Shown one piece after another: positions 6,519-8,740 of a DNA stretch of 8,740 bases (position 1 is the first letter of the stretch; the number at the start of each line of letters is the position of its first letter). The translations under genes and the position numbers were made by a program. Source of the stretch: Bacillota bacterium (GTDB lineage Bacteria > Bacillota > Bacilli > Thermoactinomycetales > DSM-44946); the NCBI GenBank assembly GCA_021793745.1, contig JAJYSD010000023.1, positions 1 to 8,740 of the forward strand, read 5' to 3'. The notes under the pieces are model-generated. The model had not been told where the DNA came from. It saw only the letters and a list, made by a program, of their open reading frames with translations, and made no database searches.

Positions 6519-6548
6519 ATTACCGTACAACGAGGAGGGTAGCAAGCG

Positions 6549-8740
6549 ATGGCAAAAGGAGATTTTCCATCTCCTCAGGATCAACCCCGGGCGGGGAAAA
6601 AACGTGTCCTGAAGGGCGTTTTTTATTCGCTTTTTGTCGGTTTCGTCATTATCCTCTCTCTTTCCCTGGGAGCCGCCGGTGTCGCGGCGGGATACGTGGC
6701 CGCCCTGGTCAAGGACGAACCGGTCCGGGACAAGGAGTATTTCAACAAAAAGCTTTCGGGCTGGCACCAAACCAGCTATGCCTATTTTCGGGATAAAAAG
6801 TTGATTGGTTCGGTTCGGACTCTGATCGGGGATCGCAAGCTGGTGGAAAACGATGAAGTCAGCCAGCATTTGATCGATGCCCTCATCTCCACCGAAGACC
6901 GGGAGTTTTACGAGCATTCGGGGATCGTCCCCCGTTCCCTCCTGCGGGCCGTCTACGAAGACTTGACCAATCAGAAGGTGGTCACCGGGGGAAGCACCAT
7001 CACCCAACAGCTGATCAAACGAGCGATTCTGGAAAACTACGCCAAAACCTATGACCGGAAAGCGAAAGAGATCCTCCTCGCCCTGCGCTTGGAGCGGATG
7101 TACGACAAAGAGGAGATCCTCAACGCCTACTTGAACAGCCTCTATTTCGGGACCGGCTCCGGCGGTCAGCACATGTACGGCGTACAGGCTGCCGCCCAGG
7201 GGATTTTCGGAGTCGACGTCAAAGATCTGAACATCCCCCAAGCCGCTTATCTCGCCGGTATGATCCAGCGGCCGAACGACTTCAACCCCTTTAAAAAGGA
7301 CGGCCTGGAGCGCGGCAAAAAGCGGATGGAAATGGTCCTCAAAAACATGCTGGACAACGGAAAGATCACCCAGCAACAGTATGAGGAAGCCCTCGCCTTC
7401 GATATCAAGGGGTCACTGACCAAAAAGAAACAAAACGCCTACAGCCGCTATCCCTACATCATGATGGCCGTTGAGGAACGGGCGGCGGAGGCGTTGATGA
7501 AGGCAGACGGCCTGGACCCCAAAGAGTTGAGCGAAAAGGGGCAGTATCAGGCGACCCTTCAAAAATACATCCAACAGGTCCAGCAGGGCGGCTATCACAT
7601 CTATACGACCATCGACAAAAAGCTGTATGACACCATGAACGAGGCGGCCAAAAACCCCGACCTCTACGCCCCGCCCATCACCTATCGGACCAAAATGGGC
7701 GACAAATGGGTAACGCTGAAAGACGAAACGGAGGAAGTCGGGGCCACCCTGATCGACGTGGAGACGGGAGCGCTGCTCGCCTTTGTCGGGGGCAGGGACT
7801 TTGACAAGGAACAGAAAAACCACGCCCTGAATACGCGGCGCCAGCCCGGTTCGGCGATCAAGCCGCTCCTCGGATACGGGCCTGCCATTGACCGGGGGAT
7901 CATCACCCCCGGCTCGACGATCATCGACGAGCCGCTCAGGGCCCAGGGAACGTCGGGTAAGATATACCGCAACGCCAACGGAAAATACAGCGGTCCGGTG
8001 ACGGCAAAATACGCACTCCAGTGGTCCCTGAACATCCCTGCCATCAAGGTCTTCCGCTCCGTCGGCCTGGAAAACGGCTTCGATTACATCCGGAAGATGG
8101 GTTTCTCCGTACACCCCTATGACGGTGAGGCTTCGGTGATCGGCGGCCTTACCTACGGGTTCACCGTCGAGCGGATGACCGCCGGCTTTGCGATGCTCGG
8201 CAACGGAGGTAAGTTCAACGAGCCCTACATGATCGAAAAGATCGTCGACTCCTCCGGAAAAACCGTTTACGAGCACAAGCCGGAACCGGTCCAGGTGCTG
8301 TCGCCCCAGGCAGCCTACATGACCACCGATATGCTCCGGGCGGTGGTCCGCGGCGGGACCGGCCAGTATGTGGGCAGCGGATTCGGAGGCTACGATCTGG
8401 CCGGCAAGACGGGTACCACCCAAAACGATTACGACCTGTGGTTCATCGGCTATACACCCAAGGTGGCGATGGGCGTCTGGGTGGGCTACGATTACAACCA
8501 CCGGATCTCCAACAGCAACCGGGCCAAAATCGTGTGGCGTTCGATTTTCCAATCCGTGCTGAAGGCAGATCCCAACCTGTCGCCTCCCCAACTCCGCTTC
8601 AAAAACCCGGGCGGCTTGCCGAGCCAGCAAAAATGCTTCGAATGCGGGCGCAAGAAAGAGTTTGAAAAAAAGGATCAAAAGGACGAAAAAAACAACCGGG
8701 AACCGAATAACCCTCAAGGGAATAACCCCGGTAACCAAGG
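6549..8740 (+). CDS. Class A penicillin-binding protein (bifunctional, PBP1A-like), cut by right edge
   Basis: The enzyme polymerises lipid II into glycan strands and cross-links them outside the membrane. The 730 residues present start with a short basic cytoplasmic tail and a membrane anchor (about 23-52). The GT51 glycosyltransferase domain has [12 protein letters not shown] with catalytic Glu116, then [11 protein letters not shown] and [11 protein letters not shown]. The transpeptidase domain has all three motifs: SAIK (Ser435, Lys438), SLN (493-495) and KTG (620-622). The tail after about 700 is rich in Lys, Glu, Asn and Gly and continues past the window. The only two cysteines are C696 and C699 in KCFECG. 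The start ATG has GAGGAGG 10 bases upstream. The frame has no stop in the window. Monofunctional or regulatory roles are unlikely because all active-site motifs are intact. Confidence 0.96.
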   Translation, partial: MAKGDFPSPQDQPRAGKKRVLKGVFYSLFVGFVIILSLSLGAAGVAAGYVAALVKDEPVRDKEYFNKKLSGWHQTSYAYFRDKKLIGSVRTLIGDRKLVENDEVSQHLIDALISTEDREFYEHSGIVPRSLLRAVYEDLTNQKVVTGGSTITQQLIKRAILENYAKTYDRKAKEILLALRLERMYDKEEILNAYLNSLYFGTGSGGQHMYGVQAAAQGIFGVDVKDLNIPQAAYLAGMIQRPNDFNPFKKDGLERGKKRMEMVLKNMLDNGKITQQQYEEALAFDIKGSLTKKKQNAYSRYPYIMMAVEERAAEALMKADGLDPKELSEKGQYQATLQKYIQQVQQGGYHIYTTIDKKLYDTMNEAAKNPDLYAPPITYRTKMGDKWVTLKDETEEVGATLIDVETGALLAFVGGRDFDKEQKNHALNTRRQPGSAIKPLLGYGPAIDRGIITPGSTIIDEPLRAQGTSGKIYRNANGKYSGPVTAKYALQWSLNIPAIKVFRSVGLENGFDYIRKMGFSVHPYDGEASVIGGLTYGFTVERMTAGFAMLGNGGKFNEPYMIEKIVDSSGKTVYEHKPEPVQVLSPQAAYMTTDMLRAVVRGGTGQYVGSGFGGYDLAGKTGTTQNDYDLWFIGYTPKVAMGVWVGYDYNHRISNSNRAKIVWRSIFQSVLKADPNLSPPQLRFKNPGGLPSQQKCFECGRKKEFEKKDQKDEKNNREPNNPQGNNPGNQ

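Noticed and set aside
6507..8738. Two long minus-strand open frames (289 and 441 codons) opposite the PBP gene.
   Set aside because: The plus-strand frame encodes every class A PBP motif in order; the antisense frames are products of GC-rich third positions.

Overview
The window looks like chromosomal DNA from a GC-rich, spore-former-type Firmicute. The evidence is a complete-looking lia cell-envelope-stress gene order (liaI-liaH-liaG-liaF-liaS), a T-box riboswitch before tyrS, and strong AGGAGG-type ribosome binding sites. The protein flavour suggests Thermoactinomycetaceae or a related Bacillales family, but that placement is inference from general resemblance and was not tested by a search. 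I see no insertion sequences, phage genes, CRISPR arrays, rRNA or tRNA genes.

Left part (1-3502, all minus strand): the lia locus, read from right to left. liaI encodes a small membrane protein and liaH a PspA/IM30-family coiled-coil protein; they form a tight pair. After a 226-base gap carrying a good -10 box come liaG (DUF4097 beta-repeat membrane protein), liaF (membrane inhibitor of the kinase) and liaS (sensor histidine kinase). liaS is cut by the left edge at its phospho-acceptor histidine. liaF and liaS overlap as ATGA. A liaR response-regulator gene would be expected just outside the left edge. The layout matches the Bacillus subtilis scheme of an inducible liaIH transcript plus a separate basal promoter for liaGFSR.

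Middle (3503-3886): a gene-free stretch of 384 bases. It holds a bidirectional terminator, a second terminator pointing rightward, and the presumed liaI control region with three short inverted repeats.

Right part: a minus-strand unit of tyrS (TyrZ-type tyrosyl-tRNA synthetase) followed 33 bases later by an NmrA/NDUFA9-like NAD(P)-binding protein. The unit is preceded by a T-box leader with a TAC (Tyr) specifier, a UGGU acceptor-pairing bulge and a strong terminator. Divergent from it, a class A penicillin-binding protein gene (plus strand) starts at 6549 from an extended -10 promoter and runs off the right edge within its hydrophilic C-terminal tail.

Together the window links envelope-stress sensing (lia) and peptidoglycan synthesis (class A PBP), with a tyrosine-responsive housekeeping operon in between. 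No wholly new system is evident. The most interesting points are the regulatory DNA in front of liaI, the predicted T-box control of the NmrA-like gene, and a lone CxxC pair in the PBP.
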